From Cellvibrionales bacterium UBA1969 (GTDB lineage Bacteria > Pseudomonadota > Gammaproteobacteria > Pseudomonadales > UBA7434): 16,698 nucleotides of DNA. This document shows positions 7,830 through 14,644 of this stretch, piece by piece (within the stretch, counting starts at the first letter, position 1; every line of letters begins with the position of its first letter). The stretch covers positions 1 through 16,698 of the forward strand of contig DDDX01000094.1 of NCBI GenBank assembly GCA_002339085.1, given 5' to 3'. Below the pieces are notes generated by a model. That model saw only the letters and a program-made list of their open reading frames with translations, was not told where the DNA came from and did no database searches. The translations under genes were made by a program, and so were the position numbers.

Positions 7830-8225
7830 ATGAGAGGATTACTGATACTACTTATCGCAAGTTTCACTCAATATTGCATCGCAAATGATTGGGATCGCTA
7901 TGATATGCATGACAAACATGAGAAAAATGCACAATTACTTTACGATAAAAAATTATGCTTATTGGCATCTGCAAACAGAGCCGCATCAATAAATAATATA
8001 AATTTAAGCAGGCGAAGTAATCGGATTGCTAGTTACGATCCTTTTGATGAAGATAATTTTGATGACGTGATGATTGATCCAGACGAAGGCAGCTTGCTTG
8101 AATCTATCGAGAAGCACGATACATTTAGTCGCTACAACTCGGTCTCTGAGTGTATTGAAAGCAAAGGATGGGCACTGGTGCCAAAAAATCAGAAAAATAC
8201 TGAACGTTTAGCGATAAATATGTAG
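7830..8225 (+). CDS. Small exported acidic protein, unknown function
   Basis: A 131-residue protein with a strong ribosome-binding site (GAGGGG about 9 bases before the ATG). Residues 1-18 are a signal peptide with a likely cut at CIA/ND. The mature part has a helical Lys/Asp-rich stretch (21-60), a strongly acidic patch DPFDEDNFDDV (70-80) continuing to about residue 87, and a C-terminal segment with C108. With C16 removed with the signal peptide, C43 and C108 would be left as one possible disulphide. The acidic patch could bind calcium but does not form a clear EF-hand. I do not recognise a family. Signal peptide, ribosome-binding site and codon composition support a real gene. It is convergent with the repeat protein at 8286-9719, and whether the two are related is unknown. 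Confidence 0.7.
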   Translation: MRGLLILLIASFTQYCIANDWDRYDMHDKHEKNAQLLYDKKLCLLASANRAASINNINLSRRSNRIASYDPFDEDNFDDVMIDPDEGSLLESIEKHDTFSRYNSVSECIESKGWALVPKNQKNTERLAINM

Positions 8226-8242
8226 GCTATCAATGTGAAAAA

Positions 8243-8270
8243 TATTGCGGAAGCTTTAACTTCCGCAATA
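8243..8270 (-). terminator. Intrinsic terminator for the minus-strand repeat protein
   Basis: A perfect 11-bp stem (TATTGCGGAAG / CTTCCGCAATA) closes a 6-base loop. On the minus strand it is followed by TTTTT, 16 bases after the stop of the gene ending at 8286. On the plus strand it is followed by A-runs, so it should work mainly for the minus-strand gene. Confidence 0.85.
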
Positions 8271-8285
8271 AAATAAAAAAAAGAC

Positions 8286-9719
8286 TTAATCGCAAATGTA
8301 AGCTGACAATATACCCATCGCTTGAGGCACTGAATTCATATAATTACCTGCATTCCATTCACTACTACTACATGATGCAGGTTTAGTATCTCCAGCATAG
8401 CTATTCGGATTTGCATAAGAATTATTAGAACAGAAACCACCAGCAAAACAATCGTACTCAGCGGTTTGGCCTGGTTGACATTGACCGTTCAACCAAGATC
8501 CACCAGCATTTGTGCAGATTCCTTGATTATCAACTGTTATGTCAACAGAGCTGACACCTGCATTATAACCTGAATCATAACTAGCTTGATTGTCTGCTGT
8601 TATATCAACTGAATTCGCACCGGCAGTGTAACCAGAATTATAACTAGCCTGATTATCTGTCGTGATATCTACTGAAATGACACCTGCTTGATAACCCGAG
8701 TCATAGCTTGCTTGATTATCAGTTGTTATATCAACAGTAGAAACACAACTACCGAGATCACCGTTTGAGCCTGAAACTAAGCTACCTTTTTCGAAAACAG
8801 AAGAACCACTACTGTTGTAACTCACGCAATTGGTATAGCCAACACATGCATATTCACCCATGAATCCAGCAAAACTTGGATCCTCGCCCTGTGCTTGATC
8901 CTGAAAATAGTTACAATTCGGATCATTAGAACAATATTGCTGACAAACAGCGGACGTCTCATTATTTAAAATATCATTTTCTGTGACAGGGCCTAGACCA
9001 GTAAATCCAGAATCTATACCTTGACCAACATTACAACTTATTCCAAAAAGCTCGTTATATTCATATGAGACCGCATCGACATATGATGTACCTTCGCCGC
9101 AAACAGAACTAATTTGATTCGATGGAACTATATCATTACAAGTGTCGTTAGAAGCATTATAAGAGCCTCCAGAGTTAGTACAAACAGCAGCATTATCTTG
9201 TGTTATATCAACAGAAGAGACACCTGAGGAATATCCACTGTCAAAACTTGCTTGGTTGTCAGTTGTTATATCAACACTTGCCGCACCGGATGTAAAACCT
9301 GAGTTATAAAGTATCCCATTAATTGAATCGACCGATGGACAAGAAACATCGGTTGGCAAAGCACAATTGATGTTGCTTATAGCACTTGATAATGCCTGGA
9401 AATTTTCATTGACATCATCGGCATCAGCCACTTCTCCATTTTGGAAAGTATTAAGTTGAATATCATTTGCATCTGCCATTAATGGTATTAACATTAGAGC
9501 AGCAACTGCTGGTAGTGTACGTATAACTCCCCAACGTTTTGAGATGATCATTCCTATTGAAAGCAAAGCGACAAAGAAAATTAATTGGCCGAAAGTTCCC
9601 ATCATCGGAACGTTAGCCGAGGTTTGACCCCAGACCATAGAACCCCAACTGTCATTTCCCCACTCTGACCTGGCTGAAAGACTAAAAAGAAAAAACGTAA
9701 TGCCTAGGTAAAATCTCAT
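8286..9719 (-). CDS. Exported Cys-rich repeat protein with N-terminal IPTL/XrtH-like sorting signal (midcut-by-XrtH type)
   Basis: A 477-residue protein. The ATG at 9719 is preferred over a TTG two codons upstream because GGAG lies 8 bases before it, whereas the TTG would be only 2 bases away. Residues 1-18 form a signal peptide. A short Trp/Gly-rich segment follows (EWGNDSWGSMVWG, 19-31). Residues 37-62 then look like an IPTL-CTERM signal: VPMMG, a hydrophobic helix and Lys-Arg. This signal is normally at the C-terminus of exosortase H substrates. A second hydrophobic segment (67-81) ends in ADA/ND like a signal-peptidase site, followed by NGEVADADDVNENFQAL. The rest carries 18 cysteines, none lying earlier, and 21-residue repeats (about 129-194 and 328-414) flanking a PAN/Apple-like Cys cluster (C259, C263, C269, C292, C298). 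This matches what I recall of the 'midcut-by-XrtH' proteins. No exosortase gene is in the window. Confidence 0.75.
   Translation of the reverse strand: MRFYLGITFFLFSLSARSEWGNDSWGSMVWGQTSANVPMMGTFGQLIFFVALLSIGMIISKRWGVIRTLPAVAALMLIPLMADANDIQLNTFQNGEVADADDVNENFQALSSAISNINCALPTDVSCPSVDSINGILYNSGFTSGAASVDITTDNQASFDSGYSSGVSSVDITQDNAAVCTNSGGSYNASNDTCNDIVPSNQISSVCGEGTSYVDAVSYEYNELFGISCNVGQGIDSGFTGLGPVTENDILNNETSAVCQQYCSNDPNCNYFQDQAQGEDPSFAGFMGEYACVGYTNCVSYNSSGSSVFEKGSLVSGSNGDLGSCVSTVDITTDNQASYDSGYQAGVISVDITTDNQASYNSGYTAGANSVDITADNQASYDSGYNAGVSSVDITVDNQGICTNAGGSWLNGQCQPGQTAEYDCFAGGFCSNNSYANPNSYAGDTKPASCSSSEWNAGNYMNSVPQAMGILSAYICD
8478..8738 (-). repeat. 63-bp / 21-residue coding repeats, block B (four units)
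   Basis: Four tandem units of consensus SVDITTDNQASYDSGYxAGxx. The last is capped by a CTNAGGS...C segment. The protein sequence is well kept while many codons differ synonymously, so the array is old and under selection at protein level. Confidence 0.9.
9138..9335 (-). repeat. 63-bp / 21-residue coding repeats, block A (two units plus a degenerate one)
   Basis: A degenerate unit (SVDSINGILYNSGFTSGAA) precedes two better units. The second is capped by CTNSGGS...C, the same cap as block B. The first good unit is closer at DNA level to the first unit of block B than block-B units 1 and 2 are to each other, suggesting duplication of a whole module. Confidence 0.85.
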
Positions 9720-9755
9720 AACCAATACTCCAAGATTATATAATTATATTTTTGA

Positions 9756-9784
9756 ATTATACGAGCTGGTTAAAATACCGGCAA
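9756..9784 (-). promoter_or_regulatory. Sigma70-type promoter for the repeat protein
   Basis: On the minus strand TTGCCG and a perfect TATAAT are separated by exactly 17 bases. The predicted transcription start is about 25-30 bases before the ATG at 9719, giving a short leader containing only the GGAG ribosome-binding site. No operator-like palindrome is evident around it. Confidence 0.75.
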
Positions 9785-9925
9785 TTAGTTTAGGTAGGAC
9801 AAAAGCCCTGCCTCAAATTTAAAGCATAACTATCAAATAGTTGAAAAACTTAAATTAGGTTACATCTGATTAACCAGGTGTTTAACTTAAAAATCTAGAA
9901 CTACTTGGAGTATTTACGCGGGTTG

Positions 9926-10315
9926 CTACTTCATTATTGGCGTAAGCCTTTCTCGAACCTCGGGTGGAATCGTGGCAGCTTTATTAGTTTGATAATCAAA
10001 ATACACCATAACGGCCTCGCCAGTAGCAACTAACTTCTTCGACTGCCAGGCCTCGTGATTAACAATGATCGAGCTATTTCCAAGTTTATCAATGACTGTG
10101 CGAATCTCGACGTCTTCACCAAAGTAAATCTGAGCCACAAATTCAACTGAGATCTTGGCCAATATCAACGGCCAATCATCGACATTTAGACTGGGATGAA
10201 CGGCCTCGAAAATACCATGGCGACCCTGCTCAAACCAAACAGGAATAACTGTATTATTGATGTGGCCCAGAGCATCGGTTTCTGCAAATCTGGGGCTTAC
10301 CGTAAGCCTAAGCAT
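9926..10315 (-). CDS. Acyl-CoA thioesterase, hotdog fold (4HBT / YbgC-like)
   Basis: A 129-residue protein of normal length for a single hotdog domain. The signature RFAETDALGHINNTVIPVWFE (residues 9-29, read as overlapping parts) carries the catalytic Asp D14, the GHINN turn (17-21) and the helix Glu E29 of 4HBT thioesterases. The rest follows the fold: LILAKISVEFVAQIYFGEDVEI, then an IIVNHEAW strand and VATGEAVMVYFD. These enzymes hydrolyse acyl-CoA to free acid and CoA in the cytoplasm; chain length cannot be read from sequence. AGGA lies about 8 bases upstream of the ATG. It is divergent from the iron-sulfur reductase gene and may share its regulator. It could buffer CoA when the synthetase at 12733 overloads the pool with an intermediate, which is inference. 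Confidence 0.88.
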   Translation of the reverse strand: MLRLTVSPRFAETDALGHINNTVIPVWFEQGRHGIFEAVHPSLNVDDWPLILAKISVEFVAQIYFGEDVEIRTVIDKLGNSSIIVNHEAWQSKKLVATGEAVMVYFDYQTNKAATIPPEVRERLTPIMK

Positions 10316-10470
10316 TCAATGCGTCCTTTATTGAGAAATTGATCGGTTATTTTCTTTATATTAAACACTAACTTTGTATTCCTAGTATACGAGGATCCAC
10401 AATTATCACCAGATGATCTAAAGATAAGTTAGTTAATATATTGAACTTAATAAGCTTTCAAGTAATACCT

Positions 10471-10575
10471 TCAGAAATAACCAGCTCCATTATCACCGAC
10501 AGCCATACAATGTGATTCAAACGGAAAATCCATCCACACCTTAAACGGCACTTTGGGCGAACGAAATACCATCAT
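10471..10575 (-). CDS. Possible 34-residue small protein or gene remnant
   Basis: A short reading frame starts with two ATGs and ends in TGA. A strong AGAGGG lies 6 bases before the first ATG. The peptide contains FRSPKVPFKVWMDFPFESHC followed by MAVGDNGAGYF, a composition that looks protein-like rather than random. I do not recognise it. It could be a real small protein, a leader peptide or the 5' remnant of a lost gene. Confidence 0.3.
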   Translation of the reverse strand: MMVFRSPKVPFKVWMDFPFESHCMAVGDNGAGYF

Positions 10576-10613
10576 TTATAACCCTCTGCTGAACCTTCAT
10601 CGTGTCAACAAAT

Positions 10614-10625
10614 AAAGTTAACTTT
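10614..10625. promoter_or_regulatory. Perfect 12-bp palindrome
   Basis: AAAGTTAACTTT directly abuts the TetR-type operator candidate at 10626. It may be a second half-site pair or a binding site for another regulator. Confidence 0.4.
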
Positions 10626-10643
10626 ACTTACCATTCGGTAAGT
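10626..10643. promoter_or_regulatory. Candidate TetR operator
   Basis: ACTTACC-ATTC-GGTAAGT has two perfect 7-bp arms and a 4-base spacer, a typical size and form for operators of TetR-family regulators. It sits about 95 bp upstream of the iron-sulfur reductase ATG, and the TetR gene at 11891 is in the same transcription unit. The pairing of site and regulator is inference. Confidence 0.6.
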
Positions 10644-10648
10644 TTTTA

Positions 10649-10666
10649 ATCAGATAACCTTCTGAT
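10649..10666. promoter_or_regulatory. Inverted repeat ATCAGA-N6-TCTGAT
   Basis: Two perfect 6-bp arms with a 6-base spacer lie 5 bases after the TetR-type operator and just before the TATAAT at 10677, overlapping the expected -35 region. A regulator bound here would affect initiation. Confidence 0.4.
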
Positions 10667-10676
10667 AGATTGATTA

Positions 10677-10682
10677 TATAAT
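10677..10682 (+). promoter_or_regulatory. Candidate -10 box for the 10739 operon
   Basis: A perfect TATAAT lies about 57 bases before the ATG at 10739. No good -35 box is present at 16-18 bases upstream (ATAACC or TAACCT), which would fit a promoter that depends on a regulator bound at the adjacent inverted repeats. Confidence 0.4.
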
Positions 10683-10738
10683 TTTTATATACAGGCCATT
10701 ACAACTACCTAAGACAGTTGCATAGATCAGGAGTAAAA

Positions 10739-11866
10739 ATGTTCGAATCTAAAGAAGATATTTCTCGCTTCGGAAAGAAGATTATGGAATATATTACTCA
10801 CTCAGGTGCTTGTGCCGTTGGTGTTTGTAATGCTGATTCTTTGGAAGGAGGTCCGCCATCGGCTGATCTAACGCGAGAAATGCCCTCTGCAAAATCAGCT
10901 TTTGTGTTTGCCGTACCCTTGGATGACGACATTATAGAAGCCTACATGGGTAAGATCGACCCCGGTAAATATCAATCACATTATATTAGAACAAATATTG
11001 TCGCTGAAGGAATTGCGAGCTCTGCCTGTCATTTTTTGCGAGGGCAAGGTTATGAAGCACAGGTCGTAAATGCAGGTAATACGACCTCTGGCGGAGACGG
11101 TCGAGATGTAACCCCGCAAAATGACTCCCAACGCGCAGCAGCTGAAAAATATCCCACAACCGATATCGATATGATGATCGGTACAATACCTGTTTTATCA
11201 CAACGATTTCTCGCAGCAGCAGCAGGAGTTGGTTATTTTGGTCGTTCGGGAAATATACTGACATCGAGTCATGGGGCCTCAGTGGTACTAGGCGCCTTAG
11301 TTACAAGTATGGAACTTGAGGCAACCCCACCAATACCACATGAAGAAAATTATTGTGATAATTGTAACTGGTGTGAAGCAGTTTGTCCGACGACATATAT
11401 GAGTCGTACTGAAAATAACAATGTCCAGTTAGGAGAAATGGAACATACATATTCAAAAAGAATGCACCCAGGACGCTGTGCCTCTTATATGATGGGCTCA
11501 GCAGGACTTGCCGAGAACGGGAAGTTTAGTGCTTGGGGACCTGGCCGTAAAACTATGCCAAAGGAAGACGATCAAGTCCTCATTAAATTAATAGAAATCT
11601 CCACCGATATGGCAAACAGACCTCAAACACCTGGAGGATTTGTCAATCCTCCAGATCAAGGCGAGAAACGTATGAATATAAATTGCAGTGCATGCAATTT
11701 GGTCTGTCATCCAGAGCGTGAAGTGCGTAGGAAGCGTGTCAAACTCTGGACTCAAGGTGGTGTGAGTGTTCAGCATGAAGACGGAACCTTAGAATCAATG
11801 CCAAGAGAAGAGGCTGAAGCTTTTATTGCCGCTATGACCCCTGAAAGACGTGCTCTATATGAATAA
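10739..11866 (+). CDS. QueG / reductive-dehalogenase-like 4Fe-4S cluster protein
   Basis: A 375-residue protein. The ATG at 10739 is preferred over a TTG at 10718 because CAGGAG sits 5 bases before the ATG. The N-terminal half resembles the cobalamin-binding domain of epoxyqueuosine reductase (QueG) and reductive dehalogenases, with an AGVGYFGRSGNILTSSHGA segment (about 162-180) like the QueG LGWIGKN region. The C-terminal half has a ferredoxin motif C206-x2-C209-x2-C212-x3-C216-P. A second group has a single C247 (GRCASY) plus C316-x2-C319-x3-C323-H-P, so two 4Fe-4S clusters are expected. It has no Tat signal peptide, so it is cytoplasmic, unlike respiratory dehalogenases. It lacks the HEAT-like tail of longer QueG forms, and its second cluster ends in CHP rather than CPW. 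The TetR and CoA-ligase neighbours argue against tRNA modification. Cofactor and substrate are unknown. Confidence 0.78.
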   Translation: MFESKEDISRFGKKIMEYITHSGACAVGVCNADSLEGGPPSADLTREMPSAKSAFVFAVPLDDDIIEAYMGKIDPGKYQSHYIRTNIVAEGIASSACHFLRGQGYEAQVVNAGNTTSGGDGRDVTPQNDSQRAAAEKYPTTDIDMMIGTIPVLSQRFLAAAAGVGYFGRSGNILTSSHGASVVLGALVTSMELEATPPIPHEENYCDNCNWCEAVCPTTYMSRTENNNVQLGEMEHTYSKRMHPGRCASYMMGSAGLAENGKFSAWGPGRKTMPKEDDQVLIKLIEISTDMANRPQTPGGFVNPPDQGEKRMNINCSACNLVCHPEREVRRKRVKLWTQGGVSVQHEDGTLESMPREEAEAFIAAMTPERRALYE

Positions 11867-11890
11867 AATTAAAGGTAAATAGAAAAACTA

Positions 11891-12601
11891 ATGGCTAATA
11901 ATAGCGTAGAAAGAAAAAATTCTCATTTCAAAAATAAACAAGGCAAATCTTCGCCAATAAAAAAAAGCAAGGGTCAACAAACACGTGAGGATATCCTAGC
12001 AGTAAGTGAAGAATGCTTTTCTAACGATGGCTTTCATGGCACTAGCATTAATTCTATAGCTAAATTAGTTGGTATTTCAAAACAAAACCTACTTCACTAC
12101 TATCCAAGCAAGCGAGAATTATATTCCGCTGTAATTGAAAATATTATGATCCCCTTAGAGAATATCAATAGGATCACTAAAAAGCTGGGCGAATCATTTT
12201 CAGAGCCGCTCTCATTTCAAAACCGGTTGGATGCTGACAAGTCTTTAGAGTTATTTATCGACTTAATAACTGAAAGACCGAGTATTGCTAATTTAATAAT
12301 GGCCAAAACCGAAATTATTGAAGGGTCGAGTCAAACAGATAAATTTTCAGAAATTGGTTCAAGGTCACTTGCTGTTTTTGAGGAAACTTTCAAAAAAATC
12401 GCGCCTAATGCAAGTGCTGAAGAGATCCATCATCTTGGCAGTAGTGTAACCGGCACAGTACTATTTTATGCTAGTACTTTAGATAGATTAACTGGAAATA
12501 AAAGTAAAAAAGAACTGGATGTTTCAAAGACTCGCCACAAAGAACTGGTTATTTTTACGGCAAAATCGCTTATTAGAGAGATAAATAAATCACAAAAATA
12601 A
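11891..12601 (+). CDS. TetR-family transcriptional regulator
   Basis: A 236-residue protein. A basic, Ser/Lys-rich tail of about 28 residues precedes a standard TetR DNA-binding domain. Helix 1 contains TREDILAVSEECF (31-43), and the helix-turn-helix spans TSINSIAKLVGISKQNLLHY (51-70) followed by YPSKRELY (71-78). The C-terminal part (about 85-236) is all-helical and should form the dimer and ligand pocket; acyl-CoA or a free acid is the likely ligand class given the neighbours. It starts 24 bp after the iron-sulfur gene with only a weak AGGT far upstream of the ATG, so translation may be low or coupled. The palindrome at 10626-10643 is the best operator candidate, implying autoregulation of the operon. 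The regulon beyond this window is unknown. Confidence 0.9.
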   Translation: MANNSVERKNSHFKNKQGKSSPIKKSKGQQTREDILAVSEECFSNDGFHGTSINSIAKLVGISKQNLLHYYPSKRELYSAVIENIMIPLENINRITKKLGESFSEPLSFQNRLDADKSLELFIDLITERPSIANLIMAKTEIIEGSSQTDKFSEIGSRSLAVFEETFKKIAPNASAEEIHHLGSSVTGTVLFYASTLDRLTGNKSKKELDVSKTRHKELVIFTAKSLIREINKSQK

Positions 12602-12732
12602 GAATTATCTCCTTATGCAAAGTACCTTTTAAGGCGTAAATGGCAGGTAAAGAATTTCATATTTTTAAAACGGTCATTAGTTTATAACAGTTATCGAAAT
12701 TCAAAAAATTAGATTTAAAACGCGAGGATATC

Positions 12733-14352
12733 ATGAGCTTTAACATTGCGGATACTTTAGAACTTGCTGTTGATCATTATCGGGAGCGTGACTATTTAAT
12801 TTGTGATAATAAACGTAGGACCTATGGTCAAATGGAAGATCGAGCCAATCAACTGGCGCACCATTTACAATCATTGAACATTGGCTTTCAAGATCACATT
12901 GGAATCTATGGGTTAAATTGCGTTGAATGGGTAGAATCTATGTGGGCGGCATTAAAAATACGGAGCATCTATGTCAACATTAATTACCGCTTTGTCGCAG
13001 ATGAATTGGCTTATATGTTTGACAATGCAGACCTTAAAGTTTTAATCGTTCAGCGCCAGTTTCTGCCGCTAGTCAACCAATTGAAAGGTACCCTACCAAA
13101 ACTTGAACATATTCTTGTCATTGAAGATGGAACTGAGATTAATGATGAAGCAATTAAGATAAATTATAGTGAGTATGAAACCTCTTTAGTAAACCAATCA
13201 ATAGAACGTGATTTTGAACCCCGATCTGAAAACGATCATTATATGTGTTATACGGGTGGCACGACAGGCATGCCTAAAGGAGTTGTATGGGAACATCGTA
13301 ACGTTATGTTTGCACTTGGTGGTGGAGTTAACCAAATGACACAAGAGCCGGTAGATACCCCTCAAGAAATAATTGATCGAGGCATTGATAAATATGATGC
13401 AGTCATGTCAATTGCACCACTTATGCATGGAGCCACACAGTGGTGCTGCTTATCACGTGCGTTCGAAGGGAACAAAGTCATCATAATGTCAAAATTTGAA
13501 CCCGAAGGTATTTGGCAGCTTATCGAAAAGGAAAAAGTAAATTCGACTTTCATTGTAGGTGATGCCATGGCCAGGCCGATGATTGAAAGTTATAACTTAT
13601 TTAAGATGAAACCTGATACGTCCTCAATGTTTATACTTGTTAGCTCTGGTGCAATTTTTTCTCCTACCATAAAAGATCAATACCTTGAAGCGTTCCCTAA
13701 TTGGATTATCGTCGATAGTATTGGTGCGACAGAGGTAGGTGGTACAGGCATGACAATCGTTGAGAAAGGGAAAACCGAAATGTCAGGCGGCGGACCCACC
13801 GTCACTCCCATTTCAGGTACAGTCGTTCTCGATGAAAAAACATTGCAGCTTTGCAAAGCTGGCGATGGGAAAATCGGTAAAATCGCACGTACAGGTTTCA
13901 TACCAGTTGAGTATTATAAAGATCCTGAGAAATCTGCTGCAACATTTATCACTGCTGCCAATGGTTTACGATATTCTATGCCTGGAGACTTTGCTCAGAT
14001 TCAAACTGATGGTCGTATCACAATTCTTGGTCGTGGGTCAGTTTCAATAAATTCAGGTGGTGAGAAAATATTTCCTGAAGAGGTTGAAGCAGCTGCTAAA
14101 GCACATGCGGATATTTTTGATTGCGTTGTAGTTGGTGTGCCTGATGAAAAATGGGGTTCGCGTGTCGTATTGGTAGCATCGGCAAGGGGTTCGGAGCAGC
14201 CTGATCTAAACGAGATCCAGAAACATTGCAGAACAAAAATAGCAGGATATAAGATACCTAGAGAAGTCCATTACGTTGATCGTGTGCCACGCAATCCAGC
14301 TGGAAAACCAAATTACAAATGGGCAAAAGAAGTTGCGATGCTAGAACGATGA
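12733..14352 (+). CDS. AMP-binding acyl-CoA synthetase (FadD / aromatic-acid CoA ligase class)
   Basis: A 539-residue ANL-superfamily ligase that adenylates a carboxylic acid with ATP and transfers it to CoA. GAGG is 5 bases before the ATG. The core motifs are present: P-loop YTGGTTGMPKGVVW (173-186), MHGATQWCCL (231-240), A5 motif IGATEVG (330-336), PGDF (417-420), GRGSVSINSGGEKIFPEEVE (433-452, hinge and A8) and A10 PAGKPNYKW with catalytic K525. Length is normal for medium- or long-chain and bulky-acid ligases. The GATEVGG and SGGGPTV region resembles synthetases found in steroid and cyclic-acid degradation, but this does not fix the substrate. It is 131 bp downstream of the TetR gene, so it may have its own promoter. 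It would feed acyl-CoA to the iron-sulfur protein or to the thiolase block. Confidence 0.93.
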   Translation: MSFNIADTLELAVDHYRERDYLICDNKRRTYGQMEDRANQLAHHLQSLNIGFQDHIGIYGLNCVEWVESMWAALKIRSIYVNINYRFVADELAYMFDNADLKVLIVQRQFLPLVNQLKGTLPKLEHILVIEDGTEINDEAIKINYSEYETSLVNQSIERDFEPRSENDHYMCYTGGTTGMPKGVVWEHRNVMFALGGGVNQMTQEPVDTPQEIIDRGIDKYDAVMSIAPLMHGATQWCCLSRAFEGNKVIIMSKFEPEGIWQLIEKEKVNSTFIVGDAMARPMIESYNLFKMKPDTSSMFILVSSGAIFSPTIKDQYLEAFPNWIIVDSIGATEVGGTGMTIVEKGKTEMSGGGPTVTPISGTVVLDEKTLQLCKAGDGKIGKIARTGFIPVEYYKDPEKSAATFITAANGLRYSMPGDFAQIQTDGRITILGRGSVSINSGGEKIFPEEVEAAAKAHADIFDCVVVGVPDEKWGSRVVLVASARGSEQPDLNEIQKHCRTKIAGYKIPREVHYVDRVPRNPAGKPNYKWAKEVAMLER

Positions 14353-14385
14353 TGAAAAAATAAATTTCTTAGAGCAAGCCTAAAA

Positions 14386-14490
14386 ATGCTTCTGAGTGAA
14401 ATTATCATTGATAGATTATTAAAAAATCGTATTGCCATTAGCAAGCTTGAAGAGATCGCTACTAAATTATTGAACGCTGAGTTTACCTAG
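14386..14490 (+). CDS. Doubtful 34-residue reading frame after the CoA ligase
   Basis: A short, Leu/Ile-rich, probably helical peptide (MLLSEIIIDRLLKNR at its start) has only a weak ribosome-binding site. It lies in the 292-bp gap between the ligase and the DUF3604 gene. The frame stays open for 11 codons upstream back to a stop at 14353, with no other start. It may be a remnant of a larger helical protein or chance. I see nothing else coding in the gap. Confidence 0.15.
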   Translation: MLLSEIIIDRLLKNRIAISKLEEIATKLLNAEFT

Positions 14491-14565
14491 ATTTTTGGAT
14501 TTTTCCGGAAGTTAAAATTCTAATATTAATTAACAGATAAGTAAATTTGAATCGTGCCGAGATCG

Positions 14566-14571
14566 TATAAT
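14566..14571 (+). promoter_or_regulatory. Candidate -10 box for the DUF3604 gene
   Basis: A perfect TATAAT lies 73 bases before the ATG at 14645, with no convincing -35 box at standard spacing. The 9-mer AGATCGTAT overlaps it (14560-14568) and recurs at 14602-14610, 42 bases apart, possibly a regulator half-site pair. Confidence 0.35.
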
Positions 14572-14644
14572 GCCATTATCAAAAAAATATCGAAATGCTT
14601 AAGATCGTATCTCCATACTTATACAAAAAAGGATTACCTTTAAA

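Larger units (their letters stand above)
10316..10738. other. Long intergenic region with several palindromes
   Basis: This 423-bp gap between divergent genes holds a near-palindrome at 10381-10394 (one mismatched pair), a possible small minus-strand reading frame (10471-10575), three adjacent inverted repeats (10614-10666) and a TATAAT box at 10677. It is the obvious control region of the island. Confidence 0.7.

Noticed and set aside
8478..9335. CRISPR array
   Set aside because: The 63-bp periodicity is in-frame protein repeats with synonymous divergence and no unique spacers.
10986..11264. 92-codon minus-strand frame antisense to the iron-sulfur gene
   Set aside because: It overlaps well-supported coding sequence; its Leu/Arg-rich composition is a shadow of the sense frame.
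10739..11866. Respiratory reductive dehalogenase (RdhA)
   Set aside because: No Tat signal peptide and no RdhB-like membrane anchor gene nearby; only superfamily membership is supported.
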